Numbered from the stretch's first letter, positions 33,901-42,423 are shown. The stretch is DNA of 64,000 nt from Chryseobacterium cucumeris (GCF_001593385.1 NZ_LUVZ01000005.1:1-64000); one strand, 5' to 3'. A program made the numbers and translations. Notes: generated from the letters alone by a model not told the origin.

Positions 33901-33963
33901 ACCTGGCGTAAGCCATATCCACAGGAACATGAAATCGGATTGCCTAGGCAGAAAATGCTGTAA
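30910..33963 (+). CDS. dnaE2: DnaE2-like DNA polymerase III alpha subunit (mutagenic type)
   Basis: A 1017-residue C-family polymerase, shorter than the replicative Bacteroidota DnaE. It has an N-terminal PHP domain (NCHSYHSLRYG, LALTDINTITG), the palm with GRGSGANSIVSYCIGIT and PDFDIDW, the YQEDVIKIALHFGG segment and a C-terminal OB-fold near 890-960. Coupling to a Y-family polymerase under a LexA-like repressor parallels the ImuB-DnaE2 mutasome, where DnaE2 extends past lesions. The first PHP metal ligand is Asn (N4), so the exonuclease site is probably inactive. The symbol is by analogy; I am sure of the family, less of the exact class. Confidence 0.8.
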   Translation: MFLNCHSYHSLRYGTISIKELVEQAVHFNIKTLALTDINTITGIYDFYKLCQDHHIKPIVGVEVRVQNELYYICLAKNQKSIGEINRLLTAYNCDGIEIPKANPDFKDTFVIYPLENIPEKLADHEFIGIRQDQLNFLIQPELKKLIHKMVILHPVTFATPEEYELHKILRAIDHNTLISKLTEADYCKDNEMFTDKKELLAEFQYEPQIIENTKYIVNSCYFDFDFSTPKNKKHFTDSKENDSKLLKMLAYQGLSKRYSDDNLQAKARVDKELGVIDQLNFCAYFLITWDIIQYSNRMGFMHVGRGSGANSIVSYCIGITDICPLELDLYFERFLNLNRKTPPDFDIDWSWQTRDIILGYIFDKYGKDHVAFCGTNVEFKYRSIFREVGKVFGLPKDELDILATKPIQEHDTNSVSRQVHYYGKLLEKFPNQRSMHSCGILISEEPITNYSALEMPPKGFPIVQFDMYTAEEIGLEKFDILSQRGLGTINDTVKLVKEKRGIDIDIRDTSLSKDEARCNKFLSSGKTIGCFYIESPAMRGLLRRLKCDNYKVLVAASSIIRPGVAQSGMMREYIFRHNNPTKFEYFHEVFEKELGETYGIMVYQEDVIKIALHFGGLSAPDGDVLRRAMSGKGRSLSALQKVKDNFFESCKKLGHPEQLSMEVYRQIESFAGYSFCKAHSASYAVESYQSLYLKVYYPIEFMVSAINNGGGFYRTEVYIHEARMSGATIHNPCVNLSEYQTTVYGSDVYLGLMHIERLETRLAQLIPEERTLNGEYTSLENFVKRIPIGIETLQILIFIGAFRFTGKQKHELLIESRFLLGTHKIAFRHLTLLDEPQKDYQLPTIERNPFEDAFDEIEILGFPVSFSPFDLLQTRYRGSVLVKDLLKFHKQQVKMLAYLISRKHVPTKKGTMYFGTWVDAQGEYFDTAHFPNCLEEYPFQGGGCYLLLGTVEVDFHFPTVTIHKMAKMPFIPDPRYSMDKEKSLEAQRNLHEDVSMTWRKPYPQEHEIGLPRQKML

Positions 33964-34103
33964 GAGAATTTAGTTATTGGAAGTATTAATTTGCTATTTT
34001 AATTCAGGATTTCTTTGAAAAGCTTTTATTTTTTTTAATACATCCATATAAATATCTTCTTTCAAATGCAGATATTTTTTTAAATCTTAATTAACAATAC
34101 TAA

Positions 34104-34817
34104 CTAAGGTCTGCCCATTTCAAAGTCTAATTTTATGCTTGTGTGCTTTGATAGCCAATCTTCTATTGATTTTATCAACATATTCTTACGATCGATAAAT
34201 TCCTCTACTGTAACATAAGGAAATATTACAAAAAATGAATCATCAATTTTATGGTCATAACTCATTTTAACATAATTTTCATAACTGAATTCAACTTCCT
34301 TATCTACGGCATATAAATCAAACAACTTCAAATGAGTCTTAATTTCAGTTGGTAGTAAATAGCTGCTCATAAAAGTCCTTAATGGTTGTAAAAACAATAG
34401 ATAATCATCACTATTAACTGCTATTTTTTTTGGATACATTCTATTGAATACTGGATCACTTTTAAGATCCTCTTCTATATTGATAAAACGTAAGAAATAT
34501 TTGATCTCACCAGTATGAATTGTTAATGATTTACCCTTCATTTGATCGATCAACTCAAAAACTTTACCCGTTTGTTGTTCAATCAATTTACTATCCATCC
34601 CATATTTTTGATAAAGTGATAATGCAATTATCATTGTTATCAGCGTTGCGAAGGCTCCTAATGCTGTGAAAGCAGTTGCAAAAACAGAATTAAGTGAGTC
34701 ATTGTCTGATCTGACCAAAAATGGAAGAATAAAAACGATTGCACAAATAAAAATACTTCCGAAGATTAAAGTTGAATTTTGCTTCATAGCTAGCAGATAA
34801 GTTTTTATTAAATTCAA
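34104..34817 (-). CDS. Hypothetical two-TM membrane protein
   Basis: A 237-residue protein with two N-terminal transmembrane helices (about 17-35 and 48-68: STLIFGSIFICAIVFILPFL and FTALGAFATLITMIIALSLY), followed by a cytoplasmic, alpha-rich domain of about 165 residues. The layout resembles small two-TM proteins of unknown function carried in accessory regions. No family was recognised. The gene is convergent with the polymerase cassette. Confidence 0.6.
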   Translation of the reverse strand: MNLIKTYLLAMKQNSTLIFGSIFICAIVFILPFLVRSDNDSLNSVFATAFTALGAFATLITMIIALSLYQKYGMDSKLIEQQTGKVFELIDQMKGKSLTIHTGEIKYFLRFINIEEDLKSDPVFNRMYPKKIAVNSDDYLLFLQPLRTFMSSYLLPTEIKTHLKLFDLYAVDKEVEFSYENYVKMSYDHKIDDSFFVIFPYVTVEEFIDRKNMLIKSIEDWLSKHTSIKLDFEMGRP

Positions 34818-34926
34818 ATTTATAAATAAATTAGCATGGTGATATTATCTTGAACGTAGAAATTAAAATTAGAAAATTTAATACATGATAGTAAAAAGTC
34901 AGCTAATTCTTTCTTCATTAATAATT

Positions 34927-34955
34927 AAAAAGCCGTCCCATTTCTGAGACAGCCT
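34927..34955 (-). terminator. Terminator of the truncated efflux gene
   Basis: On the minus strand GGCTGTCTCA-GAAA-TGGGACGGCT forms a 10-bp stem with G-U pairs followed by TTTTAATT, about 32 nt after the stop at 34987. Confidence 0.7.
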
Positions 34956-34986
34956 TACTAACATATAAAATCAACTAACTAATATA

Positions 34987-36384
34987 TTATTGTAATTTAC
35001 CTGCTAACGCTTTAAATAATAGCACATTGTTTCTGGTATTTTCATGTTGAAATTTGAGAAGGTCAAGCTCGGCTTGCAGCTTGCTTTTCTGAGCATTGAT
35101 CAGTTCAAAGTAGTTTGCATAACCCGTAATATACAAGTCGTTAGATACCTCTATTCCCTTATCAAGATAATGAACTTCCTCTTCTTTAAGTTCTAAAACT
35201 TTATGAAATATTTGAGTCTGTTTCAGAATAGACTGCAGCTCATTGAAGGCAGTAGTAAAACTCTTCTGATAATTCAGAAATGCAATTTCCTGTTCTATGC
35301 CAGCAACTTTAAATTCATATTGCAACTGGCCTTTGTTAAAAACAGGGACCATCAGACCTCCTAAAATCTGTCCCGCCAAAGAGGCTGGTTTGAAAAGTGT
35401 TTCGGCAGAAAAGGAATTGATTCCAAATCCTGCTCCAATATCAATTTTAGGATAAAAAGCAGCTCTTGCAGCCTTGGCATCAGCATGTGAAGCCTTAAGA
35501 GAATAGTAGTTTGAAATCACATCCGGCCTGGAATGGATTATCTTATCAACATTGATATTGGAATTCAGGATATTGAAATTCGTAGTCAGAAGCGTGTCTC
35601 CTCTCTGTACATCCCCATCATATACCCCTGTTAATGTTGATATGGCTTGCTTCACCGTCACTATTTCTACTTTAATATGTTCAATTTCTGCCAGCCAGTT
35701 ATTGTTCTGCGCCTTAAACTGCTGTACAGCCAGTTCAGTTACCTTACCGACTTCACGCTGTGCTTTGATAATTTCAAAGGCACGCTTCTGAAGATTGTAA
35801 TTATCCCGGTAGATTTTTAGCCGCTTGTCTAAAGCAATCAGATCATAATATAGATTGGCGATATCCGTAAAAAGATCGGTCTGAAGAAGCTTCAAACCTT
35901 CTGTTGATGCCAGAAATTTGTTCTGAGCTGAAAGTTTCTTATTTTTTAGTTTTCCCCAGGCATCAATTTCCCAGCTACTTCTTGCACCCATCCAGTAATT
36001 CGGGGTAAAGGAAGTATTGATCTTTTGTTCTTCTGTGATATTGGAGGAGAGATTGGTATCATAATTCCCAACCCCTTCCATTGTATATTTTCCGTACCGG
36101 TCGCCGGAAACCTGAACTCCAACTTCCAGAGAAGGCAGTAATTCTGTTTTTGACCGCTTTAATAAGCTGTTGGCTATTTCTACTCTTTGCTGGGCTATTT
36201 TAAAATCAGGATTGGCTTTTTTTACCTCCCCGAAAAGATATAATAAATGGGGATCCGTAAAATAACCTTTCAGATCTATTCCAGAAAATTCCGACCTGCC
36301 GGTAGCTGAATCTGCTGCAACGGCATCCGGTAGTCTATTGGCTTCCTTCATAGAAGCTACTTTAGGAACAGCACAGGATGTCAC
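34987..36384 (-). pseudogene. 5'-truncated TolC/OprM-type outer-membrane efflux factor
   Basis: The sequence encodes about 465 residues of a NodT-family RND outer-membrane factor (SCAVPKVASMKEANRLPDA, then GARSSWEIDAWGKLKNKK and SYxLKASHADAKAARAAFYPK-like repeats). The signal peptide is missing: the only start is a GTG at 36382-36384, immediately before the TSCAVP lipobox, and the frame is closed upstream. Homologs have about 15-20 more residues of hydrophobic leader. No membrane fusion protein or pump gene is adjacent. Without export it cannot work, so it is a remnant cut at its 5' end by a rearrangement. Confidence 0.75.
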
Positions 36385-36607
36385 AAATAGTTTCCGTTCT
36401 CAAAGATTACCGAATCAGGAGGACTATAAAATGATTCATGCGGTTCCTTGTAATCTGTAATGGTCTTGCAATTCAGCTTATCTGAAATAATTTTTGCTAA
36501 ATACTGTCCCCGTTCTATCGTATTTTTATCCGGAGTGTACTTTTAATTGTTCTTCCGTCATACTTATTTGCTAAAAGTTTTCTTACCCCTTGTAAATGTT
36601 TGTTTTC
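36381..36607 (-). pseudogene. Frameshifted C-terminal fragment of an unknown gene
   Basis: On the minus strand a frame reading LENKHLQGVRKLLANKYDGRTIKS joins, after an apparent 1-nt deletion near 36540, a frame reading TPDKNTIERGQYLAKIIS and ending SVIFENGNYL before TGA at 36381-36383. The composition looks like genuine coding sequence, but I do not recognise the family. Its stop overlaps the truncated efflux gene, marking the recombination joint. Confidence 0.5.
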
Positions 36608-37262
36608 AAGGATATTCAAATCCAAACTCAAATTGTTCTAATCTGTCATTCCATAATTTATAACTTGCAAAATATTTGGGCATATTGCTCTTTTCCAAAA
36701 CTTTTGATTTACTGTCTTTCGGTTGTTCAATGACATAATAAAGTTCTATGTAATTTTTTGTACTGTCAATTGGCGCATAACAATCCCCCAATTTTTCAAT
36801 AATTTGCTTTTTTGTCAAGCCTAATTTTATTCCTTTTTCTGTTATAAATGTATTAAAGTTTAACTCTTTAAATCCATCACTGGTTTTATCCGATTTCTTA
36901 ACTTTAATTATTGAAATCTGGTTTTTACTATCTCCGGGATGTTGCGTTAAAGTTAGAATTTCGCTTTTAAGTTTTGAATAAAAAAGATAATGGTCTAATG
37001 TATCTATACTATTTTCCGAACCAATAATTTTTGTGGCACTTTCTGAATTTCTTAAAATTATTCCGGAAAGAGATACATCAGGTTCATCAAAAATACAATT
37101 TGATTTATTTAGTTTTTCAATCGCTTCAAATTTTAATCTTTCTGCTTTGTCCGGCTCGGGAACAAGTTCAGTTCTTTCATGTTCACCTTCAGTTTGTTTT
37201 TGTATTTTATTGCAGTTGTTCAACAATATTAATGTCAAAATTATAATTAAAGTATTTTTCAT
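36606..37262 (-). CDS. Hypothetical lipoprotein
   Basis: A 218-residue protein with a short leader and lipobox (LILLNNC, Cys at 17). The mature region is charged at first and then beta-rich; GLTKKQIIEKLGDCYAP near 153 resembles the helix-turn of SmpA/BamE-like small lipoproteins, where such a segment packs against a beta sheet. No close family is recognised. It is probably outer-membrane or periplasmic. Confidence 0.6.
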   Translation of the reverse strand: MKNTLIIILTLILLNNCNKIQKQTEGEHERTELVPEPDKAERLKFEAIEKLNKSNCIFDEPDVSLSGIILRNSESATKIIGSENSIDTLDHYLFYSKLKSEILTLTQHPGDSKNQISIIKVKKSDKTSDGFKELNFNTFITEKGIKLGLTKKQIIEKLGDCYAPIDSTKNYIELYYVIEQPKDSKSKVLEKSNMPKYFASYKLWNDRLEQFEFGFEYP

Positions 37263-37307
37263 TTTTTCTGTTTTGAAGTTTCATTTTAGCCTTTTGGCAA
37301 ACCATTG

Positions 37308-37745
37308 TCAGCCTCTGTTTTCCAGATTAATTTTATATAGTACAGCCGTAGTTACCACAATCTGAAATAATAATGTTTGTGAGCTTGCTATTAATGCGCT
37401 ACTAAACAGTTCTGCATATGAAAACGTACTCCAAGCAGCTACCCTATCTTGAAACAGTAATAGGGTAATTTTATAAAATGATACAGCAAATGGAATTCCG
37501 ATTATTGAATATTTTATTAACGAATTCCAACTTATTATTTTGAGAAGTGTGTATAAAATTATTAACGGTACAGCAATATATAATATAAAAATATAGAAAG
37601 TTTGTTGGATAATAAAGTAGTCTATATAATTAGCGGCTTGTCCATACTGAAATAATAAAAATATGTCAAAAAAAGGTTGAAATATTGATATAACCAGTAT
37701 GAAAAATATTAATTTTAAGATTTTCCTTTGATGTATGTTTTCCAT
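37308..37745 (-). CDS. Hypothetical four-TM membrane protein
   Basis: A 145-residue, very hydrophobic protein with about four transmembrane segments (LIFFILVISIFQPFFDIFLL, FYIFILYIAVPLIILYTLL, SIIGIPFAVSFYKITLLLF and a C-terminal one ending QIVVTTAVLYKI). No family was recognised. It lies 45 nt upstream of the lipoprotein gene on the same strand, so the two may be co-transcribed. Confidence 0.55.
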   Translation of the reverse strand: MENIHQRKILKLIFFILVISIFQPFFDIFLLFQYGQAANYIDYFIIQQTFYIFILYIAVPLIILYTLLKIISWNSLIKYSIIGIPFAVSFYKITLLLFQDRVAAWSTFSYAELFSSALIASSQTLLFQIVVTTAVLYKINLENRG

Positions 37746-37852
37746 GTGTTATATTACTTTGTTTGAAATTATCGCTCTATAAAAATTGTGGAAATTTTCA
37801 ATTCAACATCTTGTACCGCATCTTGCCAATACAATGTTATCTATAGCTGCAA

Positions 37853-38138
37853 TTAGTCCATTTTGTGAGTTGTAATTAAAAGAGAAGCAAGAAATCCACA
37901 ACAAATAATCCCTAAAATATTTAAAATTATTTTATTTTGATGCTTCCTTTTTAAAAAGCTTAGTAATGCCGGAATTATAAAAAGATTGCAAATTAATAAT
38001 AATGGTAAAGCAATAAATCCAACCCCCATTGGTCCTCAGTCCGATTTTTTAATTCATTCCTAAGATCCACTTTTTGAACCTTAATTAATTTGGCAGATAG
38101 TTGTTTAACAATTACAGCTAACCTCCAAATTTACACAT
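37853..38138 (-). pseudogene. Frameshifted small two-TM membrane protein gene
   Basis: An open frame of 58 codons (ATG at 38027-38029 to TAA at 37853-37855) encodes two membrane helices (MGVGFIALPLLLICNLFIIP and ILNILGIICCGFLASLLI). Upstream another frame encodes LAVIVKQLSAKLIKVQKVDL and then RNELKNRTEDQ, ending exactly where the first begins; one missing A (CAATGG for CAAATGG) would join them. A further shift near 38115 leads to an ATG at 38138. The gene is probably broken; a short 58-residue product remains possible. Confidence 0.45.
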
Positions 38139-38220
38139 TGCCTCAACATAGTCAATCAGTATTAAAATATATTTTTAAACTATCCTTTTGAGATTTGCAC
38201 TCATTTTAATTGAAAAAATA

Positions 38221-38228
38221 TATTTTTG
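38221..38228 (+). promoter_or_regulatory. -7 box of the lipoprotein gene at 38244
   Basis: TATTTTTG is an exact TAnnTTTG match, 15 nt before the ATG at 38244. The TTG overlapping it is therefore not the start codon. Confidence 0.55.
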
Positions 38229-38243
38229 TGGAAAATAATAAAC

Positions 38244-38717
38244 ATGAAAATATCAATTACCCGTTTGGTGAGTACGGTGATACTTGCTGCTTCTCTACAA
38301 TCCTGTGCAAGTACCTCTTCCGTAGCCAATAAAATTACTGTTGAGTCCGGTGAAATTCCTCCAGATATGAAATCTGAAGACTTTACGTTAATTGGTGTAT
38401 TGAAAGAGAGAGGAAGTTATGACAAATATGTGAAAATAGCATTTGCAAATTATACAGGAAAATATGTTTTGGCTACCGAGAACGAAATCAAAGATAAATA
38501 CAACGACACGAATCAATACCGTTATATAATGGATTATGAAAGAGAAACTGCAAGTCTTACAGTTGTTGGCAGCGGAAAATCTCAAACTGTTCCTGGAAAA
38601 AGATATTTTATTTTAGACAGAAAAACCGACAAGGAGTACAAAAGAAAAACATGGTCTAGCTTTTATACTAAAGAGATGCAAGCCTATCTGAAAGCGATAG
38701 AGGCTGTTAAAAATTAA
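38244..38717 (+). CDS. Hypothetical lipoprotein
   Basis: A 157-residue protein starting at ATG 38244 (MKISITRLVSTVILAASLQSC), with a lipobox Cys at about 21. The mature part is basic and alpha/beta. No family was recognised. It has its own promoter and a strong terminator, so it is a complete single-gene unit amid broken neighbours. Confidence 0.65.
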   Translation: MKISITRLVSTVILAASLQSCASTSSVANKITVESGEIPPDMKSEDFTLIGVLKERGSYDKYVKIAFANYTGKYVLATENEIKDKYNDTNQYRYIMDYERETASLTVVGSGKSQTVPGKRYFILDRKTDKEYKRKTWSSFYTKEMQAYLKAIEAVKN

Positions 38718-38735
38718 TTTTTAACGATAAGCTGT

Positions 38736-38759
38736 AAGAGGTGGGGATTACCACCTCTT
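38736..38759 (+). terminator. Terminator of the lipoprotein gene
   Basis: AAGAGGTGG-GGATTA-CCACCTCTT, a perfect 9-bp stem, begins 18 nt after the stop; the following TTTATATTT is T-rich. Confidence 0.75.
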
Positions 38760-38817
38760 TATATTTAAATTAGGATCAACGCTAAATACTGAAGCCATTT
38801 GTTATCATTAAAAATCG

Positions 38818-39216
38818 ATGAAAGAACCTAAGTTGAGATTTGTCACCAGAAAATCTATAGATGATTTAACAAAAAATTTGAATCTTCAATACACTTTATC
38901 TGATTATCAGGATTGGGAATTTATTGTTGGAAAACCAGAAGATATAGAAGAATATATCAATTATTATACTACTGAAGCTGATGAGGATAATAAGTTCGCT
39001 TTAATGGAAATCATCATCCAGGCAACTGAAGATCAAACAATGGAAAACGACTTTTTAAAATATTTAAAAATTGTTTTAAAACTGCTAAAAGAAAATTTCC
39101 GTTTACATGAATATTCTGTCTTTTACTGGTCATGTTTCGAAAATGAAAATATAGAAGACTGCTGGAAAGTAAGTCCATATATTAGAGAGTTATGGCAAGA
39201 ATGCAGCATCGGCTAA
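38818..39216 (+). CDS. Hypothetical acidic cytoplasmic protein (immunity-like)
   Basis: A 132-residue acidic, helical protein without signal or membrane segment (VGKPEDIEEYINYYTTEADED; YLKIVLKLLKENFRLHEYS). Size, charge and the company of other short unrelated genes resemble the immunity arrays that follow polymorphic toxins in Bacteroidota, but no toxin gene is visible, so this is only a suggestion. No family is recognised. Confidence 0.5.
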   Translation: MKEPKLRFVTRKSIDDLTKNLNLQYTLSDYQDWEFIVGKPEDIEEYINYYTTEADEDNKFALMEIIIQATEDQTMENDFLKYLKIVLKLLKENFRLHEYSVFYWSCFENENIEDCWKVSPYIRELWQECSIG

Positions 39217-39239
39217 TATACTAGTTAAGTAATAGAAAT

Positions 39240-39611
39240 ATGAACAGATTTATAAATATATTCAAGCAAAAAGATGAAATTTGTGGAAATTGGTCTTCTG
39301 AGAATGGAAGTGGTTTTTCAGTGGTCAAGGGTTCTTGGATTTCATTTAAATCCAATGAAACAGGAGAATACAAAAGTTGGTCTAACGGAGATGATGAAAC
39401 TTATTATAATTACGCCGGGAAATTTACATGGAAAAGAACCAATAAAAATCAAATTGAAATAAAAGAGTCCAATAAAAATTCTGAATTAATAAACTATAAA
39501 ATATAAACAATCAACGGTGTGAAAGAATTGAGTAATCTCAATTTTGAAATGGTAGGAAATTATAAACTGGAAGGATTTTGGAATTTTTATCAGACTCTGT
39601 ACAAACTCTAA
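39240..39611 (+). pseudogene. Small cytoplasmic protein gene split by a single in-frame TAA
   Basis: From ATG 39240 the frame runs 88 codons to TAA at 39504-39506 and then continues for 34 codons (TINGVKELSNLNFEMVGNYK) to TAA at 39609-39611. The joined product would have 122 residues and looks like a single beta-rich domain (CGNWSSENGSGFSVVKGS). An AAA or CAA codon changed to TAA would explain the break. Unknown family; it lies 23 nt after the previous gene on the same strand. Confidence 0.6.
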
Positions 39612-39658
39612 AATATCTAAACTTAACCTTGTTCTAAAATGTGAAACGTGTTAGCAAA

Positions 39659-40087
39659 ATGGATATTTCAAAATTACTTTTCAATGAAATATTAGCAGAT
39701 TTCAAGATTGGGAAGCCTTCTGATTATAGAGATCATCTGGAAGTTATCACTGAGCAATAAGGCGATATTCCAGGTATTAACATGCTTACTCTTAATGGTT
39801 TTGATTTCGAAATCATTGTATTGGATGAAATTATTTTAGGAATTCAATATGATTTCACTTATGAACAAACAGATCACCTTTTCATGACGGTAAATGATGA
39901 AAAATTACCATTAAACCATAAACTGGTTTCAAAAGACTTAGAAAATTTTCTTATTCGAAATAACATTAATTTTGATTTGCACGAGTCAAACATAGAACCT
40001 TTCGCCATAAATTTAAAAAACTCGAATTCTGCATTCTATTTTGACAATGATCATCAACTTTTTAAAATTTCAGTATTTGAGTCTTAA
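39659..40087 (+). pseudogene. Small cytoplasmic protein gene split by a single in-frame TAA
   Basis: ATG 39659 opens a frame (MDISKLLFNEILADFKIGKP) that stops at TAA 39758-39760 after 33 codons and continues in frame for 108 more codons to 40087. The second part includes an ATG at 39782 from which a 101-residue protein could still be made (GFDFEIIVLDEIILGIQYDF). Joined length would be 142 residues. The acidic, alpha/beta character resembles its neighbours. No family was recognised. Confidence 0.6.
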
Positions 40088-40140
40088 TACTGTCGAAAAT
40101 CCAGAGATTCCTCCACCGAAAATTGCTATATCATACTCTT

Positions 40141-40599
40141 CTACCATTGAGCTTTCTTTTGTTTGATTGTATTGAATTTTATGGTCATTGCCTGAATGGT
40201 ATCGAAAATTCCAGGAGATTTAATTTTATAAAGAAGTTTATTCTTGTGTATTAAAAGCCTGTCACTGCTCAAAAACTTTGATGCATCTTCAATTCCTCCT
40301 AAAATGATTATCGTATCACCCGATAGTTTATATTCTTTATCTAATATTACCCCAAAAGAATTATTCCCTGTATTGATTTGAATATTAACAGAATCCAGTA
40401 GATCTACCTTACAATAATCGGTCCCGTTTCTGTATTCTGCAGAAAGAAGTATTTTGTTCCATCGTTTTACATTTTAAGCTACAGTTTTTGGATCTTTATG
40501 CCCGATAAAATCAATTTGCATATAAATGAAATATAGAATCCCAAAAATTCCACCAATTGAGATACCTGCAATTAAAAGGGTTTTAATAATACTTTTCAT
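40141..40599 (-). pseudogene. Membrane-anchored small protein gene split by a single in-frame TAA
   Basis: On the minus strand ATG 40597-40599 encodes a membrane anchor (LLIAGISIGGIFGILYFIYM) and 41 codons before TAA at 40474-40476. The frame then stays open for 110 codons to a TAG at 40141-40143, encoding a soluble beta-rich domain (YRNGTDYCKVDLLDSVNIQI; LSGDTIIILGGIEDASKF). The joined product would be 152 residues. This fills an otherwise empty 730-bp gap between genes. The family is unknown. Confidence 0.65.
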
Positions 40600-40821
40600 A
40601 GAGCTGAGTCCTTATTTTAAAATGGAATCATTCAGAAATAGGAATAAAGGGAAATACAGAAGTAACTTTTTTCTCATTGTCTTTCACAGTTTTCGGTAAA
40701 TCTTAGATTCACTCTATTAGTTTTAATACAGTAAACTTACAAAAAATAACTTTTCAAAGGTATATTTGAAAAACATCGTCAGAAACTCTCTTAGTCATCA
40801 AATATTACTTAACTTTAGTTA

Positions 40822-41220
40822 ATGAAAAATCATAAATTAATATTGTGTTTCATGGTGTCATTTTTCATCATTTCGTCCACTATGATTATTCTAAAACATC
40901 ATTTATCGATCTACTTTCCCATAGTGTTTTTATTCTTGTTTTTTCCTTTTTTAATCTATCTCGGCATTACTTCAGCGTTAGTTTCGTCAACTCATATTAA
41001 AAAAAATCATTTTGATTTTTATCTTAAATGTAAATCCATGACACTTGGTTCAGACGGTAATATTGTGAACCTTCTGTCTGTGAGCGATAAAGAAATTATA
41101 GAACTTCAGGATCAAAAAGTTTTAATTTTCAAAAATGAAATGAAAAGTATTGTAAAATTAATTCTCGTATGTTTTCTGAGCTTTATTTTGCTCAGTATTC
41201 TTACCGTTATTATGGTATGA
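40822..41220 (+). CDS. Hypothetical membrane protein
   Basis: A 132-residue protein with two N-terminal membrane helices close together (about 5-23 and 31-53) and one at the C terminus (about 111-131: IVKLILVCFLSFILLSILTV). The loop between them is hydrophilic. No family was recognised. It is convergent with the next gene, with only 9 bases between the two stops. Confidence 0.5.
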   Translation: MKNHKLILCFMVSFFIISSTMIILKHHLSIYFPIVFLFLFFPFLIYLGITSALVSSTHIKKNHFDFYLKCKSMTLGSDGNIVNLLSVSDKEIIELQDQKVLIFKNEMKSIVKLILVCFLSFILLSILTVIMV

Positions 41221-41229
41221 AAAGGAGTT

Positions 41230-41547
41230 TTATTTTATAAAAAACACTCTTCCATCCCAGGAAAACTCTCCACCTCTTCCCCATGTCGCATAATAAATTA
41301 TACTCAAACAAATAATGGAGCTTATCACAATAAGTGGAAGCCAATATTTATTGTTATTTTTCTTCTTGAGCCGTCTTGTAATTAAGACATGTCCAACAGT
41401 TGCCAAAATAATCGGAGGGAAATAAATAATGTTTCCTAGCCCATGACCAAAGTTCAAAAGCCCAAGCATTGTCAAAACACAAAGTCCAATCAGTATCCAC
41501 AGAACGATCCTGTTAAGTTTTTTTAAATTTATCTTTATAACTTTCAT
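41230..41547 (-). CDS. Hypothetical small membrane protein
   Basis: A 105-residue protein with three predicted membrane segments (IVLWILIGLCVLTMLGLLNF; IIYFPPIILATVGHVLI; WLPLIVISSIICLSIIYYAT) separated by a basic loop. No family was recognised. It follows the broken gene at 41569-41871 on the same strand. Confidence 0.5.
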   Translation of the reverse strand: MKVIKINLKKLNRIVLWILIGLCVLTMLGLLNFGHGLGNIIYFPPIILATVGHVLITRRLKKKNNNKYWLPLIVISSIICLSIIYYATWGRGGEFSWDGRVFFIK

Positions 41548-41568
41548 GTTATTGCATATGAGAAGAGG

Positions 41569-41871
41569 TTAATTATTTTTTAAGGTAATAATCTGCTGAA
41601 AAATTCTTTCTCCCAATATTGTATCCCCTACAAATTAATCACATTGACAGGTCGGAGCAAACCATATCCATAAATCTTCCAGAGCGGCTTTGTTTCCATT
41701 TTCCAATTCAAAAATATGATCTTTTAAATCTTTATGAAATTCTTCAGCAGAAAAATATTGACCTGAGTATCCTCCTGAAAATTCTGACAATATCCTTTCA
41801 GCTTGTTTTAAGTCATTGATTAAAGATCGGGTGCCATTTTTGAAGTCATTTTCCATTTCAGAAGATTTCAA
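41569..41871 (-). pseudogene. DUF6966-like small protein gene with an in-frame TAA near its 3' end
   Basis: The frame from 41871 encodes a helical protein ending LEDLWIWFAPTCQCD before TAA at 41635-41637, then continues for 21 codons (FVGDTILGERIFQQIITLKNN) to TAA at 41569-41571. In the small family this resembles (DUF6966, from memory) the segment W-F-A-P-T-C is followed by about 20 further residues beginning D-x-F-V-G, so the TAA replaces one residue of a conserved tail. An alternative start lies at the sixth codon. Confidence 0.55.
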
Positions 41872-41877
41872 CCGGAT

Positions 41878-42423
41878 TTACTTATTCATGAGTTCCTGCA
41901 GTTTACGGAAATCACCACAACTTCCGAAATTTCGGATATTTCTTTCAGTGCCTATTATTGTCGCAAGATGACAGCTATAACAGATCTTAGCAATTCCCAC
42001 AATCTGATCTTTTTTCCTGAAAATAAAGATATCTCTAAATATAGGAATGCAAAAACTTCCTAAATCGTCATTACATGGCTTTTCGCTGAAAATAGTATTT
42101 ATTTCTGGGTATCGTTTTTTATCAATATCAGTTTTCTTAAAACCGTATTTTATAAGTTTTTCAGGAAAATCCTCTTGTATTGTTTCAGGATAGTTATTTC
42201 TTAATAGTGACAAAAACAAGGAATCTTTTTTACTTATTTTTTCATACTCGAATGAGTTTTTCTTTCTCTGATATTCTATCTTGGAAATATCTTGAGTACT
42301 AATATCTATCGAATAATAATCAACCTGGTCAAAATCATAAAATGGTAATTCCTGAGCATGAATTGCAGAAGAAAATAATAAAAGCAGAATAAGAACCGAC
42401 AGTAATTTGAATGAGAATTTCAT
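41878..42423 (-). CDS. Secreted hypothetical protein
   Basis: A 181-residue protein with a signal peptide (SVLILLLLFSSAIHAQ, cleavage near 24). The mature part is charged and contains four cysteines in its C-terminal half (CNDDLGSFC, CYSCH), which could form disulfides in the periplasm. No family was recognised. It ends 6 nt before the broken DUF6966-like gene and probably formed an operon with it. Confidence 0.6.
   Translation of the reverse strand: MKFSFKLLSVLILLLLFSSAIHAQELPFYDFDQVDYYSIDISTQDISKIEYQRKKNSFEYEKISKKDSLFLSLLRNNYPETIQEDFPEKLIKYGFKKTDIDKKRYPEINTIFSEKPCNDDLGSFCIPIFRDIFIFRKKDQIVGIAKICYSCHLATIIGTERNIRNFGSCGDFRKLQELMNK

Noticed and set aside
5841..41871. Reassignment of TAA to an amino acid in this genome
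   Set aside because: Most intact genes here (for example topB, dnaE2, capP) end in TAA directly before terminators or other genes, so TAA is a normal stop; local nonsense mutation or suppression is more likely.
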